From NCBI RefSeq assembly GCF_039543245.1, contig NZ_BAABJJ010000012.1, positions 167,085 through 231,084 of the forward strand: a stretch of 64,000 bases of DNA. The letters are read 5' to 3'. This DNA comes from Algibacter_G agarivorans. Its GTDB lineage: Bacteria > Bacteroidota > Bacteroidia > Flavobacteriales > Flavobacteriaceae. Position 1 is the stretch's first letter; every line of letters begins with the position of its first letter. The notes below the pieces were generated by a model that was not told the DNA's origin, ran no database searches, and worked only from the letters and a program-made list of their open reading frames with translations. Shown here one piece after another: positions 18,209 through 27,376 of this stretch. The position numbers were made by a program, and so were the translations under genes.

Positions 18209-18740
18209 TTTTGGTTCATATCATATCATCCCAATCCATCCAAAAGATGGTTGGAATATCTGCAATTTTGCAGTAGCTAATGAAGACCGATTAAAACACT
18301 ATTTCCCAAAAACATTAGAGCAAAATTTAACTCCAGATTTATCAAACATTTTTGTCGCGAAAAAGGTCAAACAGTTCGAAGCTAAAGAAGAATTTTTATT
18401 CACTTTAAGAGAAAACAAATCCAATAAATTAATCGGTTTAGTATACATCAAAAAAGTCGATTGGAACAAAAAACAAGGCGAATTTGCATATTGTATAGAT
18501 TATACGGCTGAGGGGAAAGGGGTAATGACTGAAGCGATAGAACAATTATCTGATTATGCTTTTGATATAATGGGTTTCGAAACCCTTCAAATTATTGTTT
18601 ACAAGAATAATATAGGAAGCGTTAAAGTTGCAGAAAACAATAACTTTACTTGGATTAAAACGCTCAAAAATGAGTTTACACCTCCAGGAAAGAGCCCACT
18701 AAACATGGAATTATACGAATTGTATAACGAGATTGAATAA
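18198..18740 (+). CDS. GNAT-family N-acetyltransferase (RimJ/RimL-like)
   Basis: A 180-aa acetyltransferase-like protein. The order of elements is that of RimJ/RimL proteins: an N-terminal GWNICNFAVANEDRLKHYFP, a central IGLVYIKKVDW strand, a FAYCIDYTAEGKGVMTEAI segment (the acetyl-CoA loop) and IIVYKNNIGSVKVAENNNF near the end. It acetylates an amine, possibly a protein N-terminus; the acceptor is not known. It is translationally coupled to the EI24 gene and precedes hemF. Confidence 0.88.
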   Translation: MPLNFGSYHIIPIHPKDGWNICNFAVANEDRLKHYFPKTLEQNLTPDLSNIFVAKKVKQFEAKEEFLFTLRENKSNKLIGLVYIKKVDWNKKQGEFAYCIDYTAEGKGVMTEAIEQLSDYAFDIMGFETLQIIVYKNNIGSVKVAENNNFTWIKTLKNEFTPPGKSPLNMELYELYNEIE

Positions 18741-18747
18741 CAAGAAA

Positions 18748-18778
18748 GACCTACAAGGTTTTAAAAACCTTGTAGGTC
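18748..18778. repeat. near-perfect hairpin repeat with 14-bp arms
   Basis: Arms GACCTACAAGGTTT and AAACCTTGTAGGTC around a 3-nt loop, with a decayed second copy (ACAAGGTATCGAAGACCTAG) just after, in the GNAT-hemF spacer. CCTACAAGGTTTT hairpins of this sort are dispersed in Bacteroidetes genomes; it could also act as a transcript hairpin. Confidence 0.7.
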
Positions 18779-18844
18779 AAGTAAAAAAAAACAGGTAATT
18801 TACAAGGTATCGAAGACCTAGTAGGTTTGAATGAAACAGAATCA

Positions 18845-19747
18845 ATGAAAGACAAATTCTACCAATACATACAAGATTTACAAGACCGCATTACATCAAA
18901 GCTTGAAACCATTGATAGGAAAGCCAAATTTCAAGAAGATATCTGGAAACGTCCAGAAGGAGGTGGTGGACGAACACGAGTTATTGAAAATGGCAATGTT
19001 TTTGAAAAAGGTGGCGTTAATATTTCTGGTGTGCATGGAAAGCTACCAAAATCAATGCAAGCTTATTTTAAAGTTGGCGATGTCGATTTTTTTGCTTGTG
19101 GATTAAGCTTAGTATTACATCCTAAAAACCCAATGGTTCCAACGGTTCATGCCAACTGGCGCTATTTTGAAATGTATGATAAAGATGGAAACATCATTGA
19201 TAGTTGGTTTGGTGGCGGACAAGATTTAACACCTTATTATTTATTTGAGGAAGATGCAAAACACTTTCATCAAACCTGCAAAACAGCTTGTGATAAACAC
19301 AACTCAGAATTCTATCTAACTTATAAAAAGCGTTGTGATGAATACTTTTATAATGTACACAGAAATGAAGGTAGAGGCTTAGGAGGTTTGTTTTTTGACT
19401 ATTGCAAAGCTTCAGAAACCATGACTATGGAAAATTGGTATAACTTTGTAACTGAAGTTGGCGATAGTTTCCTAGATGCTTATATTCCAATAGTTGAAAA
19501 ACGAAAAGATTTACCATACACTCAAGAACAAAGAAACTGGCAAGAAATCCGTCGTGGACGTTATGTAGAATTTAATTTAGTACATGATAAAGGCACATTG
19601 TTCGGGCTTAAAACTAACGGACGTATTGAAAGTATTTTAATGAGTTTACCACCACATGTGCAGTGGGTTTACGACCATCATCCTGAAGCGGGAAGTGATG
19701 AAGAAAAATTAATTGAAGTATTGAAGAATCCAATAGATTGGATATAA
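18845..19747 (+). CDS. hemF: oxygen-dependent coproporphyrinogen III oxidase
   Basis: A 300-aa enzyme from the ATG at 18845 (MKDKFYQYIQDLQ); an upstream ATG at 18827 would add six residues that lie in repeat DNA. It uses O2 to convert coproporphyrinogen III to protoporphyrinogen IX. Family signatures are present: RPEGGGGRTRV, the VHANWRYFEM histidine region, SWFGGGQDLTPYYLF and EIRRGRYVEFNLVHDKGT. No HemN radical SAM alternative is seen here, implying aerobic haem synthesis at this locus. Confidence 0.96.
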   Translation: MKDKFYQYIQDLQDRITSKLETIDRKAKFQEDIWKRPEGGGGRTRVIENGNVFEKGGVNISGVHGKLPKSMQAYFKVGDVDFFACGLSLVLHPKNPMVPTVHANWRYFEMYDKDGNIIDSWFGGGQDLTPYYLFEEDAKHFHQTCKTACDKHNSEFYLTYKKRCDEYFYNVHRNEGRGLGGLFFDYCKASETMTMENWYNFVTEVGDSFLDAYIPIVEKRKDLPYTQEQRNWQEIRRGRYVEFNLVHDKGTLFGLKTNGRIESILMSLPPHVQWVYDHHPEAGSDEEKLIEVLKNPIDWI

Positions 19748-19757
19748 ATTTAATAAA

Positions 19758-20762
19758 GTGATGAGACTTTATATTATAATATTTACGCTTCTTTCTGGAT
19801 ACAATGCCTTTTCCCAATATGGTGTGTTTCCGTTTAGCGAAAATGGAAAATGGGGTATTATTGATTCTGATAAAAAAGTTTTAATGAAGCCCTCTTACGG
19901 ATTTGAAATTCCATTTTTCAAAAATCATGATGGGAAATATCCATTAGCCATATACAAGAAAGATTCATTATTTGGTGTTTTAAACAAAAATGGAGAAGTA
20001 TTAGCTAAACCTATTTACGAGAATATTAATGCAACTCATGCCCCAGTTATAATACTACAAACAACTCAAAACACAAACGTCTACAACCTTGATTTACGAA
20101 AAATAGTATTAACTATCAGCAATACAAGTAAATTGGTTTTATCAATTAATATGCCCCAAAATGAAATAACAATAAGCAATTCTAAAGAAGCTAAAGTATT
20201 TGGTTTTAATGGTAAGTATAAAAGGTCATGGAATATTCCAAAAAAGGTTGCTTCTAAATCAGAAAGCCCTAAAACCAATTCTGTCGCAAATAACTGGCAT
20301 CCCAAAATCTCTATTTTAGGTTCCAAAGCTTCAACTTGTGACAAGGCCTTAAAGCGATTTAAGAAAAAACTTAACAGAATAGATTCAGAAATTGAACTAA
20401 TTCAAGACGTTGAAAGAACCGATAAATGCTACCCTACCCTATCAATTGTTAGTAAAAACGGAAAACAAGGTCTTCTAAACAGTAATTTTAAAATGATTTT
20501 GGATTTTCTTTATGATGAAATAATCTATCTTTATAATCATAACGCTGCTCTTATTAAAGTAAATAACAAATACGGCTATTTTGATATCAATAGAAATAAA
20601 ATTATTATTCCCATTGAATATGATAAAATTGAAACTACTGGCTTTTATATCGGTTCTTACAACCCATATTATTATACTTTAATGAATTACTTATTAATAG
20701 AAAAAGGAAACTTCTCAGGATATGTCGACAAAACTACTGGTGAAGTTTTTCTTCCAAAATAA
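19758..20762 (+). CDS. WG-repeat secreted protein
   Basis: A 334-aa protein starting with a Sec signal peptide (about 1-19, before QYGVFPF). WG/KWG-type repeats are visible: GKWGIIDSDKKVLMKPSY, LFGVLNKNGEVLAKPIY, GKQGLLNSNFKMI and KYGYFDINRNKIIIPIEYD. Repeats of this kind form beta-rich binding surfaces; no catalytic role is known. It lies 10 bp after hemF and 6 bp before hemB, so it is co-transcribed, but nothing in its sequence points to porphyrin chemistry. Sequence between residues 110 and 210 is not repeat-like. Confidence 0.8.
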   Translation: MMRLYIIIFTLLSGYNAFSQYGVFPFSENGKWGIIDSDKKVLMKPSYGFEIPFFKNHDGKYPLAIYKKDSLFGVLNKNGEVLAKPIYENINATHAPVIILQTTQNTNVYNLDLRKIVLTISNTSKLVLSINMPQNEITISNSKEAKVFGFNGKYKRSWNIPKKVASKSESPKTNSVANNWHPKISILGSKASTCDKALKRFKKKLNRIDSEIELIQDVERTDKCYPTLSIVSKNGKQGLLNSNFKMILDFLYDEIIYLYNHNAALIKVNNKYGYFDINRNKIIIPIEYDKIETTGFYIGSYNPYYYTLMNYLLIEKGNFSGYVDKTTGEVFLPK

Positions 20763-20768
20763 AAAACT

Positions 20769-21761
20769 ATGTTCCCACTTAGAAGAAACCGAAGATTAAG
20801 AACCAACGAAGCAATCCGCTCCTTAGTTCGTGAAACCATAATTACACCAAACGATTTTTTGGTTCCACTTTTTGTAGTTGAAGGCAAAGGTATTAAAGAT
20901 GAAATTCCATCCATGCCAAATTACTTTCGTTACAGTTTAGATTTGTTAGAAGGTGAAGTAAAAGAGCTTTGGAAGCTAGGTTTAAAATCGGTATTACTTT
21001 TCGTAAAAGTCCCTGATAACTTAAAAGATAATAAAGGCACAGAAGCATTAAACCCAAATGGATTAATGCAACGCGCTATTAAAACCGTAAAAAATGCATG
21101 TCCAGATATGGTGGTAATGACAGATGTGGCATTAGACCCATATTCAGTTTACGGACACGATGGCATTATCGAAAACGGACAAATAATCAACGATGAAACT
21201 GCTGAATTTTTAGCAGAAATGAGTATTTCTCATGCGCAAGCTGGTGCTGATTTTGTAGCACCAAGTGATATGATGGATGGTCGTATTCTTACTATTCGTG
21301 AAGCTTTAGAAGATGAAGGTTTTATCAATACAGGCATTATGAGTTATTCAGCTAAATATGCCTCAGCATTTTACGGTCCATTTAGAGACGCCCTTGATTC
21401 TGCTCCTGTTGATTTGGTGGATATTCCAAAAGATAAAAAAACCTATCAAATGGATTACGCCAACCGTTTTGAAGCCATTCGAGAAACCGAAATGGATATT
21501 GACGAAGGTGCAGACATCGTTATGGTAAAACCAGGTATTTCATATTTAGATATTCTTAGAGACATTAAAAATGAAGTAGATGTGCCTGTAGCCGTTTATC
21601 AAGTTTCTGGAGAATACGCCATGATTAAAGCTGCTGCAGAAAAAGGCTGGTTAAACCACGACCAAGTGATGATGGAAACAACTACAGCTTTTAAACGTGC
21701 AGGTGCCGATATTATAGCGAGTTATTTTGCTAAAGATGTTGTTAAACTTTTGAATTTGTAA
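20769..21761 (+). CDS. hemB: delta-aminolevulinic acid dehydratase (porphobilinogen synthase)
   Basis: A 330-aa enzyme that condenses two 5-aminolevulinate molecules into porphobilinogen. The Schiff-base lysines are in SYSAKYASAFYGPFRDA and IVMVKPGISYLDI. Where zinc enzymes have a triple-cysteine site, this one reads DVALDPYSVYGHDG, with no cysteine, marking the Mg-dependent class. It is the last gene of the plus-strand haem run although it acts second in the pathway. An AATTCTTATT/AATAAGAATT hairpin just after it (21761-21806) may be a weak terminator. Confidence 0.96.
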   Translation: MFPLRRNRRLRTNEAIRSLVRETIITPNDFLVPLFVVEGKGIKDEIPSMPNYFRYSLDLLEGEVKELWKLGLKSVLLFVKVPDNLKDNKGTEALNPNGLMQRAIKTVKNACPDMVVMTDVALDPYSVYGHDGIIENGQIINDETAEFLAEMSISHAQAGADFVAPSDMMDGRILTIREALEDEGFINTGIMSYSAKYASAFYGPFRDALDSAPVDLVDIPKDKKTYQMDYANRFEAIRETEMDIDEGADIVMVKPGISYLDILRDIKNEVDVPVAVYQVSGEYAMIKAAAEKGWLNHDQVMMETTTAFKRAGADIIASYFAKDVVKLLNL

Positions 21762-21875
21762 ATTCTTATTGTTCAGACAAATAATTCGCATAAAAAAATA
21801 AGAATTCTTAACATTTCTTTTCTGTTAATGTAATTATCAACTTATACTAACGACTTAGTACCAAAATATAATGTT

Positions 21876-22835
21876 ATGCGAAAAATACATTTGGCCTTTA
21901 TTCTAATTACTACTGTTCTCTTATACAATTGCATTGGCGAGGACACAATTGATGATGCTATTCCTGAAGAAATTCGATTTTTAAATCCCATAGAAAGTAT
22001 TTCTGCTTCTGAATCCTATCAACTTAATATTAGGTTTTTTAATAATATAGGAGAAGAAGAAACTGTAACTATTACTTGGTCTAGCGAAGACCCTTCCATT
22101 GCTGCTGTAGACACTAATGGTTTAGTTACCGGTATTTCAGAAGGGTCAACAAACATAAAAGCACAAGTAATTGTAGATAGCAAAACCATAGAAAACACTA
22201 TCCCTATAATTATAACTGCGGATACTTCTGGTCCAAAATCAGAAGAAATAGTATTTTTAAACCCAACGGGAAGCATTGCCATTTCTAAAACCTACCAATA
22301 TAATGTTGCCTACTATAATACTTTAGGGGAGGAGGAAGCCACTACTATTACTTGGTCAAGCAACAACCCTTCTGTAGCTACAGTTAATGGCAATGGTTTA
22401 GTTACCGGTATTTCTAAAGGTACAGCAACTATAAAAGCTCAAACAGTTGTAAATAATAAAACTATAGAAAATACTACTGCTATAACTATAACTGAGGTTG
22501 CCCAAAATCCAAATTCAAAATCTGGAACTATAACAACTACAAGTAGCTATACTTTAAAAGGAGATTTTACTTTATCCGAAATAGATAATTCTAACAGCTT
22601 AGAATTATCTATCGCTAGTAATTATGAGGCTTCAACTAGTTTACCAGGGCTTTATATTTATTTAAGCAACAACCCTAACTCTATTGGTAGTGCCCTTGAA
22701 ATAGGTGCTGTAACCGTTTTCAGCGGTGCACATTCTTATACTATAGAGAACAAAGGTATTAACGATTATTCCTATGTGCTATATTGGTGTAAACCCTTTG
22801 GTGTTAAGGTAGGCGAAGGAAAAATAAACGATTAA
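21876..22835 (+). CDS. lipoprotein with two bacterial Ig-like (BIG2) repeats
   Basis: A 319-aa probable lipoprotein: hydrophobic start and LLYNC lipobox with the cysteine near residue 19. Two ~88-residue BIG2 units follow; both hold the signature TITWSS..P..A.V...GLVTGIS.G. and end in an IKAQ strand. Residues ~215-319 form a different beta-rich domain starting SGTITTTSSYTLKGDFTLSE. This C-terminal module resembles DM13-type electron-transfer domains (GDFTLSE; YTIENKGINDYSYVLYWCKP), whose conserved cysteine is present. It precedes an outer-membrane protein by 17 bp. Confidence 0.8.
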   Translation: MRKIHLAFILITTVLLYNCIGEDTIDDAIPEEIRFLNPIESISASESYQLNIRFFNNIGEEETVTITWSSEDPSIAAVDTNGLVTGISEGSTNIKAQVIVDSKTIENTIPIIITADTSGPKSEEIVFLNPTGSIAISKTYQYNVAYYNTLGEEEATTITWSSNNPSVATVNGNGLVTGISKGTATIKAQTVVNNKTIENTTAITITEVAQNPNSKSGTITTTSSYTLKGDFTLSEIDNSNSLELSIASNYEASTSLPGLYIYLSNNPNSIGSALEIGAVTVFSGAHSYTIENKGINDYSYVLYWCKPFGVKVGEGKIND

Positions 22836-22852
22836 TAATTTACTTTTTTAAA

Positions 22853-23722
22853 ATGATGAATTCAAAAAAAATTCTTTTTGTAATAATACTTGCTTTTTTA
22901 TTTTCTAACTCTGTTTTTTCTCAATGGACTAAAGAAAAAGGGAAAGGGTACTATAAATTATCTGCTTGGTATTTAGAGGCAGACCAACATTACACAGATA
23001 CTGGCGAAACTGACCCCAATATCACAAGAAGTCAATTTAATATTAGTTTTTATGGCGAATATGGAATCTCTAATAAATTTGACGTTATCACCTATATTCC
23101 ATTTTTTTCAAGAGCTGTAGAAAATGATGAGGTATCAGGCACTACAGGTCAAATAATATCTAAAGGCGAAGCATTTAATAGTTTTGGAGACGTAGAAATA
23201 GGTCTAAGATACGGCATTCTTAAAACCAGTAACTATGCCTTATCAGCAACTTTAAAATTAGGAATCCCTACTGGTGATAATTCTGGAGGAAGCGATGGTA
23301 GCTTTCAAACAGGCGATGGTGAATTTAATCAATTACTACAAACCAATCTTGGAACATCATTTAATCTAGGCACAATACCATCATACGCTAAAACTTATTT
23401 AGGTTTCAATAACAGAACTAATGGTTTCTCTGATGAACTTAGAGCCGGCTTAGAAATTGGAAGTAATATTTTAAAAGACAAATTGTGGATAATAGGAAGA
23501 GTAGATATTTTAGAATCACTTAGAAACGGTGAATTAAGTGCTCAAAATTCACAAGGGAGCATTTTTGCCAACAACATTGAGTATGTAAGTTTAGGGGCAG
23601 AAATTGCTTATTATATTACAAAAAAAGTAGGCGTCTCTTTTAATTATACAGGTGCGGTGTCTGGAAAACTAGTTTATGCAGCACCTTCCATTTCTGGAGG
23701 TATATTTTTAGATATCAAATAA
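22853..23722 (+). CDS. outer-membrane beta-barrel (MetA-pathway/transporter-like) protein
   Basis: A 289-aa protein with signal peptide (about 1-24, ending VFSQ) and a barrel-like alternating pattern; the ATG at 22856 is an alternative. It matches the general layout of the phenol-MetA or transporter-like outer-membrane family (FGDVEIGLRYGIL; LSATLKLGIPTGDNSGGSDG). It forms a pair with the upstream DM13-like lipoprotein, suggesting a joint envelope role. The substrate is unknown. It is distinct in sequence from the other such protein at 48317. Confidence 0.75.
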   Translation: MMNSKKILFVIILAFLFSNSVFSQWTKEKGKGYYKLSAWYLEADQHYTDTGETDPNITRSQFNISFYGEYGISNKFDVITYIPFFSRAVENDEVSGTTGQIISKGEAFNSFGDVEIGLRYGILKTSNYALSATLKLGIPTGDNSGGSDGSFQTGDGEFNQLLQTNLGTSFNLGTIPSYAKTYLGFNNRTNGFSDELRAGLEIGSNILKDKLWIIGRVDILESLRNGELSAQNSQGSIFANNIEYVSLGAEIAYYITKKVGVSFNYTGAVSGKLVYAAPSISGGIFLDIK

Positions 23723-23840
23723 TAACCCATAAACCCTATCTGGTCTTGATAATGAAATAATCGATTTACATTCTATTCCATCATACAAAGGATGGTATTA
23801 AATTACTTTCGTAAATTAGCCTTCAACTAAAACCTATTTA

Positions 23841-24926
23841 ATGACCACATTAATTTTTTGGGCAACTATTTCTATTTTCTTTTCCTTTTTATGTTCTATT
23901 CTCGAAGCTGTATTGTTGAGTATTACACCAACTTTTATAAACGTTAAAAAGCAAGAAGGCAAAAACTATGCTTTAACTTTAGAAACTCTAAAAAAAGATG
24001 TAGACAAACCACTTATTGCCATACTCACACTTAATACCATTGCGCATACTTTAGGAGCAATGATGGTAGGTATCGAAGCCGAAAAACTACCTTTTAAAAT
24101 TGAACTTTTTGGAATCAACACCGTGGGTGTGGTATCTGCAATTATGACGTTTTTAATTTTAGTAGCTTCAGAAATTATACCTAAAACCATTGGTGCTACC
24201 TATTGGAAACAATTAGCCAATTTTACGTCAAAAGCATTAATCGTTTTAATTTTTCCGTTAAAATGGACAGGGATTTTATGGTTACTTCAACTCACTACCA
24301 AACTAATTGGTGGCAAAGGTCACGGTAGTATTTTAAGCAGGGAAGGTTTTATGGTTATGACAGATATGGCACATGAAGAAGGTGTTTTTCATGAAAACGA
24401 AAGTAAAATCATTAAAAACTTACTCACTTTTAAAGAGGTATTTGCTAAAGATGCCATGACTCCGAGAACGGTCATGCTAACTGAAGACCAAAACACCACC
24501 GTTGAAGACTTTTTTAATAGAAATTTAAATCTACGTTTTTCAAGAATTCCTGTTTATTCAGATAATCCAGACAATATAATAGGACTTGTTTTAAAAGATG
24601 AAATTTTTAAAGAAATGGCACTTGGCCACGGCAATAAAAAGTTATCCGAGTTAAAACGAAATATCATAATAATTGATAGAAATTTACCGATTCCTGATTT
24701 GTTTGAACAGCTCATTGAAAGCAGAAACCACATGGCATTGGTCGTTGACGAATATGGTTCCGTTAGTGGTTTGGTAACCATGGAAGATGTTATTGAAACG
24801 CTTCTTGGTTTAGAAATTATGGACGAAAGCGATAACGTTTCAGACCTGCAACATTTAGCCAGAAAAAGTTGGGAAACACGTGCTAAAAAATTGGGTATTT
24901 TTGAAGAAAACAAACCTTCAGAATAA
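23841..24926 (+). CDS. CNNM/hemolysin-like DUF21-CBS membrane protein
   Basis: A 361-aa protein. Residues 1-~180 form a DUF21 membrane domain with about four segments (FWATISIFFSFLCSILEAVL; ASEIIPKTIGATYW), and ~200-325 contains a CBS pair (FAKDAMTPRTVMLTEDQNTT; ALVVDEYGSVSGLVTMEDVI). The C-terminal CorC/HlyC domain usually found in longer relatives is missing. Such proteins are linked to Mg2+/Co2+ homeostasis. The stop overlaps the ogt ATG by one base (TAATG), so translation is likely coupled. Confidence 0.88.
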   Translation: MTTLIFWATISIFFSFLCSILEAVLLSITPTFINVKKQEGKNYALTLETLKKDVDKPLIAILTLNTIAHTLGAMMVGIEAEKLPFKIELFGINTVGVVSAIMTFLILVASEIIPKTIGATYWKQLANFTSKALIVLIFPLKWTGILWLLQLTTKLIGGKGHGSILSREGFMVMTDMAHEEGVFHENESKIIKNLLTFKEVFAKDAMTPRTVMLTEDQNTTVEDFFNRNLNLRFSRIPVYSDNPDNIIGLVLKDEIFKEMALGHGNKKLSELKRNIIIIDRNLPIPDLFEQLIESRNHMALVVDEYGSVSGLVTMEDVIETLLGLEIMDESDNVSDLQHLARKSWETRAKKLGIFEENKPSE

Positions 24927-25456
24927 TGGAAACCTGTATCATCAATTCGCCTTTAGGTTTCACTAAAATTGTTGGTGATGAGGATGGTATTTCGTCTGTA
25001 ACGGTTCTTAATAATATAGAACTTTCCGAAGGAAAATCAGATGAATTGTCTTTCCTGCGAAAGCAGGAATCTAAAGAAAAAATCACAGATATTATTCCTA
25101 TTGCATTGGAAGAATGCGTCATTCAACTCAAGGAATACTTTGAAGGAACCCGTAAAACATTCGACCTTAAATTAAATGCAAACGGTACTGATTTTCAAAA
25201 GAAAGTTTGGAGACAATTAGAGCAGATCCCTTATGGAAAAACAACTTCATATTTAGAATTATCAAAACAATTAGGTAATGTAAAAGCAATTCGAGCCGTC
25301 GCAAATGCCAATGGTAAAAACCCTTTGTGGATTATAGTACCATGCCATCGTATTATCGGTAGCGATGGTAGTTTAACAGGTTATGCTGGTGGGTTATACC
25401 GCAAAAAATGGCTATTGGAACATGAAAGTCCTTATAAACAACAATCTCTTTTTTAA
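24926..25456 (+). CDS. ogt: methylated-DNA-[protein]-cysteine S-methyltransferase
   Basis: A 176-aa suicide repair protein that removes methyl from O6-methylguanine. The active-site cysteine is in IIVPCHRIIGSDG, with FQKKVWRQLEQIPYGKTTSY as the DNA-binding part and YAGGLYRKKWLLEHE at the end. A dispersed CCTGCGAAAGCAGG hairpin lies in frame at 25052-25069, encoding SFLRKQESK in the poorly conserved N-terminal domain; the frame stays open, so the gene is probably still active. Coupled to the CNNM-like gene by a 1-bp overlap. Confidence 0.93.
   Translation: METCIINSPLGFTKIVGDEDGISSVTVLNNIELSEGKSDELSFLRKQESKEKITDIIPIALEECVIQLKEYFEGTRKTFDLKLNANGTDFQKKVWRQLEQIPYGKTTSYLELSKQLGNVKAIRAVANANGKNPLWIIVPCHRIIGSDGSLTGYAGGLYRKKWLLEHESPYKQQSLF
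25052..25069. repeat. palindromic repeat inside ogt
   Basis: Arms TTCCTGC and GCAGGAA around GAAA. The same hairpin type occurs between genes at 16267-16280 and 46401-46418. In this position it is translated in frame as FLRKQES. Confidence 0.75.
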
Positions 25457-25506
25457 CCTTAATTTCAAAGAAATCTCTTATCTTTAATTTCTCCAAATAA
25501 CGGATT

Positions 25507-26661
25507 ATGAAATTCTTAAAAAAACTCTTAAAATGGATTGTTATCTTATTCGGGTTAATAATCATTGTACTTTATATTACTGACACAGACTATCTCATTA
25601 AGGCTGTTAGAACAATATATCTACAAGGTTATACTACGGCTTATTTAGAAGATTACAAGAAATTTGACAACCAAGTTATTGAAAATAGCACGCCTCAACC
25701 TTGGCCAAATCACAAGAATTATAATTCGATAAATGAAACGGAAACACTTAATCAAATAAATAAAGCAAATGGAACTATAGCTTATGTTATTATAAAAAAC
25801 GATAGTATCTGGTTTGAAAATTATTATGATGGCTTTAATGAAAACTCTCAGTCCAACTCGTTTTCAATGGCGAAAAGTTATGTGTCTGGTCTTATGGGAA
25901 AAGCCATCCAAGAAGGTTATATTAAAAGTTTAAACCAGCCAGTAAGTAATTTTATTCCTGAATTTAGTGACGGTCTTGCAGCTAAAATGACAGTAGGAGA
26001 TTTATCTAGTATGGCATCTGGCACAAATTGGGACGAAAAATATTATTCCCCTTTATCTATTACAACACGTGCATATTTTGATGATGATTTAGAAAAAGTA
26101 ATGCTAGGACTAAAAGTTGTTAACGAACCCGGAAAAAGCTTTAAATACTCTAGTGGTGATACACAAATGCTAGCCATGGTTATTGAGAAAGCTACAGGTA
26201 AAAAACTATATAACTATTTAACTGAAAGTTTATGGAAGCCTTTAGGCTGTGAAAACCAAACGCTTTGGCAAGTAGATAGCGAGGCACATGATTTAGTTAA
26301 AGCTTACTGCTGTATTGCAAGTAATGCTAAAGATTTTGCCCGTTTTGGCAAACTCTATAAAGATCACGGAAAATGGAACGGGATACAAATTTTAGATTCT
26401 ACTTTTGTGGCAAAATCTATAAAGCCCCGTTTTACTGATGGCACAATGTATGGCTATGGATGGTGGTTAAAAACTATTGGAACCAAAAACTTTTTTATGA
26501 TGCGCGGACACTTAGGGCAATACGTGATTGTTGAGCCTAATGATAATGTTATTATTGTACGCCTTGGACACTCAAAAGGTTCTAATAAAGAAGTTGGTAA
26601 ATTTACTTTAGATATCAATACATATATCGAAGAGGCTTATAAGATGCTAAATAATGATTAG
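25507..26661 (+). CDS. serine hydrolase, beta-lactamase/class C type
   Basis: A 384-aa protein with an N-terminal signal-anchor (about 8-27). The SxxK motif SMAK (in NSFSMAKSYVSG) supplies the nucleophile and general base, YSSGDTQ is the Y-x-S/N motif, and MRGHLGQYVIV matches the HxG box. This is the class C beta-lactamase/D-aminopeptidase/esterase fold; such proteins in Flavobacteria are rarely true lactamases, and the substrate is unknown. It faces the periplasm. The end overlaps the exonuclease gene by 8 bp. Confidence 0.88.
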   Translation: MKFLKKLLKWIVILFGLIIIVLYITDTDYLIKAVRTIYLQGYTTAYLEDYKKFDNQVIENSTPQPWPNHKNYNSINETETLNQINKANGTIAYVIIKNDSIWFENYYDGFNENSQSNSFSMAKSYVSGLMGKAIQEGYIKSLNQPVSNFIPEFSDGLAAKMTVGDLSSMASGTNWDEKYYSPLSITTRAYFDDDLEKVMLGLKVVNEPGKSFKYSSGDTQMLAMVIEKATGKKLYNYLTESLWKPLGCENQTLWQVDSEAHDLVKAYCCIASNAKDFARFGKLYKDHGKWNGIQILDSTFVAKSIKPRFTDGTMYGYGWWLKTIGTKNFFMMRGHLGQYVIVEPNDNVIIVRLGHSKGSNKEVGKFTLDINTYIEEAYKMLNND

Positions 26662-27367
26662 TAAATTAGATCTTGAAAACATTTTATTTTTGGATATTGA
26701 AACTGTTCCAGAAACACAATATTTCTCTGATTTAGACGAAGCCAAACAAGTCCTTTGGGAAAGTAAATCACAATATCAAAGGAAAGATGATTTTACCGCT
26801 GAAGAGTTTTACGACCGTGCTGGTATTTGGGCAGAGTTTGGAAAAATAGTTTGTATTTCTGTTGGATATTTTACATTTCAGGGAGAAAACAGAATGTTTA
26901 GAGTTACCTCTTTTTTTGGTGATGAAATTAAAATATTAAAGGACTTTAAAAATCTACTCATCTCTCATTATAGTCAAACAAAACATCTACTTTGCGCTCA
27001 TAACGGAAAGGAATTTGACTTTCCTTATATTGCTAGACGCATGATAATCCATAATATTGAACTTCCTTATAAACTTAATTTATTCGGTAAAAAACCATGG
27101 GAAGTACCACACTTGGATACTTTAGAATTATGGAAATTCGGCGATTATAAAACCTATACGTCATTAAAATTATTAACCAATGTTTTAGGAGTTCCTTCAC
27201 CTAAGGATGATATAGACGGCAGCGAAGTGTATCGTGTTTATTATGAAGAAAACGAAATTGATAGAATTGTTATCTATTGCGAAAAGGATACCATTGCAGT
27301 AGCACAAATCTTTTTAAGATTACGTGGTGATGCCATTTTAACTGATGATGAAATCATACACATTTAA
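26654..27367 (+). CDS. predicted PolB-like 3'-5' exonuclease
   Basis: A 237-aa DEDD-family (ribonuclease H-like) exonuclease. The first acidic pair is in LFLDIETVPE near the N-terminus, the second motif is HNGKEFDFPYIARR with its aspartate, and the last is YCEKDTIAVAQI. This is the stand-alone form of the proofreading domain of family B polymerases; no polymerase domain follows. It overlaps the serine hydrolase gene by 8 bp and precedes the ABC ATPase by 9 bp, giving one operon of unrelated functions. Confidence 0.88.
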   Translation: MISKLDLENILFLDIETVPETQYFSDLDEAKQVLWESKSQYQRKDDFTAEEFYDRAGIWAEFGKIVCISVGYFTFQGENRMFRVTSFFGDEIKILKDFKNLLISHYSQTKHLLCAHNGKEFDFPYIARRMIIHNIELPYKLNLFGKKPWEVPHLDTLELWKFGDYKTYTSLKLLTNVLGVPSPKDDIDGSEVYRVYYEENEIDRIVIYCEKDTIAVAQIFLRLRGDAILTDDEIIHI

Positions 27368-27376
27368 TAAGCATAG

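Noticed and set aside
24554..24913. Minus-strand 119-aa frame in the DUF21/CBS gene
   Set aside because: Antisense to a conserved CBS domain; composition matches a shadow frame.
25507..26661. Beta-lactam resistance gene
   Set aside because: The SxxK/YxS/HxG fold is shared by many peptidases and esterases; nothing specific to beta-lactamases is visible.
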